7,147 nucleotides of DNA from an uncultured Victivallaceae bacterium (GTDB taxonomy: Bacteria; Verrucomicrobiota; Lentisphaeria; Victivallales; Victivallaceae): the NCBI GenBank assembly GCA_934663655.1, contig CAKUKT010000131.1, positions 1 through 7,147 on the forward strand, given 5' to 3'. Under the pieces are notes generated by a model that was given only the letters and a program-made list of their open reading frames with translations, did no database searches and had not been told where the DNA came from. Shown here one piece after another: positions 6,109 to 7,147 of this stretch (position 1 is its first letter; every line of letters starts with the position of its first letter). Both the position numbers and the translations under genes were made by a program.

Positions 6109-6310
6109 CGGTTTGCGTTGCCTCAGCGGGGCGGGGCGCAGCTTCCCCGGATACAGGTTCATTCCCATTGCGGAACTCCTTTTTCGCTTGTCTGTGTCGA
6201 ATCATTGAGTTGATCAGCAGCTCGGCGAGTTCATCAAGCTGATCTGGCGGCAACGGCCATGTTTCGCCGGGTTGCAATCCGTTGACTGAAACGACGATGT
6301 CGCATTCCAT
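6101..6310 (-). CDS. Small phage protein, unknown function
   Basis: The product is 69 residues from the ATG at 6310, or 71 from an in-frame TTG at 6316. It is not recognised. The first part may be a short beta strand (CDIVVSVNGLQPGETWPLP), followed by a helix (PDQLDELAELLINSMIRHRQ) with a basic end, and a disordered Pro/Ala/Glu tail. It has no metal motif or membrane span. Neither start has a strong ribosome site, so translation is probably coupled to the ribbon-helix-helix gene, whose stop lies 13 bases upstream. It is the second gene after the leftward promoter, a place where phages often carry small regulators or host-takeover proteins, but this is position only. Confidence 0.65.
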   Translation of the reverse strand: MECDIVVSVNGLQPGETWPLPPDQLDELAELLINSMIRHRQAKKEFRNGNEPVSGEAAPRPAEATQTVD

Positions 6311-6323
6311 TTGCAATGCGCTT

Positions 6324-6524
6324 TCAATGTTCCTGCTTGTTTATGGTATCAACTTGTGAGTTTATGCTGTGGTTAAATTTTTTTTGCAATTTATCCCACT
6401 GCTCCAGGCCAAGACTGATCAAATCATCAATCAGCTTCATATTGATTTGCCTGCCGTACAATTTTGCACGTTTTTTCACCTCAGCATGCACTCCCTCGCT
6501 CACGTAAATGTGTTTTTTTTTCAT
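6324..6524 (-). CDS. Ribbon-helix-helix DNA-binding protein, first gene of the leftward operon
   Basis: This 66-residue protein has the order of an Arc/MetJ-type ribbon-helix-helix unit: a short strand (KHIYVSE, 4-10), a first helix (VHAEVKKRAKLYG, 12-24) and a second helix (NMKLIDDLISLGLEQW, 28-43). The tail is polar and likely disordered. Such proteins bind DNA as dimers, with the strand pair in the major groove. AAGGAGG lies 11 bases before the ATG, in the loop of a leader hairpin. As the first product of the leftward promoter it could serve a Cro-like role and act on the repeats between the two promoters. That is inference. Codon use is more AT-rich than in the genes further down the operon. 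Confidence 0.72.
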   Translation of the reverse strand: MKKKHIYVSEGVHAEVKKRAKLYGRQINMKLIDDLISLGLEQWDKLQKKFNHSINSQVDTINKQEH

Positions 6525-6556
6525 TCGTTCCGTGTCCTCCTTTTTTTATGGAACGA
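6525..6556 (-). promoter_or_regulatory. Leader hairpin holding the ribosome binding site of the first leftward gene
   Basis: TCGTTCC (6525-6531) and GGAACGA (6550-6556) are perfect 7-base complements around an 18-base loop. The loop holds the AAGGAGG ribosome site, and the stem ends next to the ATG at 6524. The predicted transcript start falls near 6554, so the hairpin would form at almost the very 5' end of the message. It could protect the RNA end or tune translation. Confidence 0.55.
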
Positions 6557-6560
6557 GGAA

Positions 6561-6584
6561 AATATAAACCGGTGAGTTTATATT
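6561..6584. promoter_or_regulatory. Operator-like inverted repeat over the leftward promoter
   Basis: AATATAAAC (6561-6569) and GTTTATATT (6576-6584) are perfect 9-base complements with a 6-base spacer. The repeat covers the -10, the spacer and the first base of the -35, so a bound dimer would block RNA polymerase. The likely ligand is the divergent repressor or the ribbon-helix-helix protein. Confidence 0.7.
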
Positions 6585-6589
6585 GTCAA
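6561..6589 (-). promoter_or_regulatory. Leftward early promoter
   Basis: Read on the minus strand, a consensus -35 TTGACA (6589-6584) is followed by exactly 17 bases and a near-consensus -10 TATATT (6566-6561). This is a strong sigma-70-type promoter, placed correctly to drive the whole leftward operon, with the start expected near 6554. The -10 and spacer lie within the operator-like inverted repeat. Confidence 0.88.
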
Positions 6590-6590
6590 G

Positions 6591-6644
6591 CTGTAAAATG
6601 ATATTTTTTTGATAATATTTTTACAGTCGCTTGATATTTTTTTG
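6591..6644. repeat. Second inverted repeat and 13-base direct repeats between the promoters
   Basis: CTGTAAAA (6591-6598) and TTTTACAG (6619-6626) form an 8-base inverted repeat just upstream of the leftward -35, with an inner ATATT/AATAT pair. TGATATTTTTTTG occurs twice, at 6599-6611 and 6632-6644, 33 bases apart, about three helical turns. The second copy overlaps the -35 of the repressor promoter. These look like binding sites of the switch region. Confidence 0.55.
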
Positions 6645-6659
6645 TTAAAGTGTTATGTT
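6631..6659 (+). promoter_or_regulatory. Rightward promoter of the repressor gene
   Basis: TTGATA (6631-6636), a 17-base spacer and TATGTT (6654-6659) preceded by TG (6651-6652) make an extended -10 promoter, with the start near 6666. A 6-base inverted repeat, TGTTAT/ATAACA (6651-6656 and 6668-6673), covers the -10 and the start and could serve self-repression. Confidence 0.7.
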
Positions 6660-6690
6660 TGATAGGTATAACAAAAAAATGGAGGCTCTT

Positions 6691-7147
6691 ATGCAACCTG
6701 TAACCGATAAAATAAGAAACGCATTTCGTCGTCTACGGCTGATGAGCAATGAAATCAGTCAAGCTGAACTTGCTCGCCGCATGGGATTATCGCCACAACA
6801 TTTAAATAAAATTTACAAGAACATGCCAACTCATTTCAATGATAGCACCTGGGCGACGATCGAGCCCGTATTGCGCCCGTATCTCGAAGACGAACCGGAA
6901 CCAGTTCCTCCGAAAATCCAAGATACCATTCAGAACACTCCGGAACTCCGGGAGTGCATCAAAGATGCGATGTTGCGCGAAGGCGTCCGTAATGCGTCGG
7001 AGCTGAGTCGCCGGATTGGTTATGACTCGGCAAACTCGATCGAGCGTTTGCTGGCGGGGAAACTGAACTGGTTTCCTGATGTGCTCTCTGCGGTTCTGGA
7101 CGGGCTGAATATCAAACACGATGACGCGCCCTTGACACCGGCCGAAC
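6691..7147 (+). CDS. Phage repressor-type regulator with two HTH units, 5' part; runs off the right edge
   Basis: The 152 visible residues carry two related helix-turn-helix units. The first (about 7-62) has QAELARRMGLSPQHLNKIY at 24-42. The second (about 86-140) has ASELSRRIGYDSANSIERL at 102-120. They share a leading helix (IRNAFRRL and IKDAMLRE) and the pattern ELxRRxG. An acidic Pro-rich linker joins them (66-75). The frame is open at the window edge; phage repressors of this layout often end in a LexA-like self-cleaving peptidase, but none is visible here. GGAGG at 6681-6685 lies 5 bases before the ATG. The divergent position against the early operon, with operator-like repeats between, makes a lysogeny repressor the best reading. 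Replacement by a different transcription factor type cannot be excluded without the C-terminus. Confidence 0.82.
   Translation, partial: MQPVTDKIRNAFRRLRLMSNEISQAELARRMGLSPQHLNKIYKNMPTHFNDSTWATIEPVLRPYLEDEPEPVPPKIQDTIQNTPELRECIKDAMLREGVRNASELSRRIGYDSANSIERLLAGKLNWFPDVLSAVLDGLNIKHDDAPLTPAE

Noticed and set aside
6356..6365. GTGAGTTTAT, repeated exactly at 6572-6581 inside the operator region
   Set aside because: Only one arm plus spacer of the operator recurs, without its partner arm, inside the ribbon-helix-helix gene. Ten bases in AT-rich DNA can recur by chance, so I did not call a second operator.
6802..7119. Leftward open frame of 105 residues at the right edge
   Set aside because: Antisense to the repressor, which has a promoter, a ribosome site and HTH patterns.

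Overview
This window looks like the early control and DNA-metabolism region of a temperate double-stranded DNA phage or prophage. Two divergent promoters near 6560-6660 separate a phage repressor-type gene, which reads rightward off the right edge, from a long leftward operon filling the rest of the window. The genes are tightly packed, several overlap by 1 to 11 bases, and most carry AGGAGG-like ribosome binding sites. The coding DNA is fairly GC-rich, while the control region is strikingly AT-rich. This fits a bacterial host. I cannot name the host from the sequence alone.

In transcription order from the leftward promoter the operon holds: a small ribbon-helix-helix DNA-binding protein; a 69-residue unknown; a probable 27-residue single-membrane-span peptide; a Rad52/Sak-type single-strand annealing protein; a RecB/Cas4-type PD-(D/E)XK nuclease with a likely iron-sulfur cluster; a NinB-like protein; a single-stranded DNA-binding protein (SSB); four small unknown genes; an AntA/AntB-domain protein; a replication initiator with a helix-turn-helix start and a DnaD/DnaT-like end; and the N-terminal part of a zinc-finger/TOPRIM primase that runs off the left edge.

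The operon therefore forms two modules. Nuclease, annealing protein, NinB-like protein and SSB make a phage recombination set in which SSB and the annealing protein act on the single strands exposed by the nuclease. Initiator and primase make a replication set. A near-palindrome of about 110 bases inside the initiator gene, exactly where the protein has a low-complexity linker, is a good candidate for the replication origin, as in the lambda O gene.

The switch region is unusually legible. The leftward promoter has a consensus -35 and a near-consensus -10, 17 bases apart, covered by a perfect 9-base inverted repeat. A second inverted repeat and a 13-base direct repeat lie between the promoters, and the repressor promoter is an extended -10 type. 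The repressor has two related helix-turn-helix units in tandem. No tRNA, rRNA, CRISPR array, insertion sequence, attachment site or convincing intrinsic terminator was seen. I do not see a wholly new system. The most unusual points are the origin-like palindrome, the tandem-HTH repressor, the tiny membrane peptide and one small gene (start 3013) whose frame lacks a sensible stop and carries a -1 slippery heptamer.
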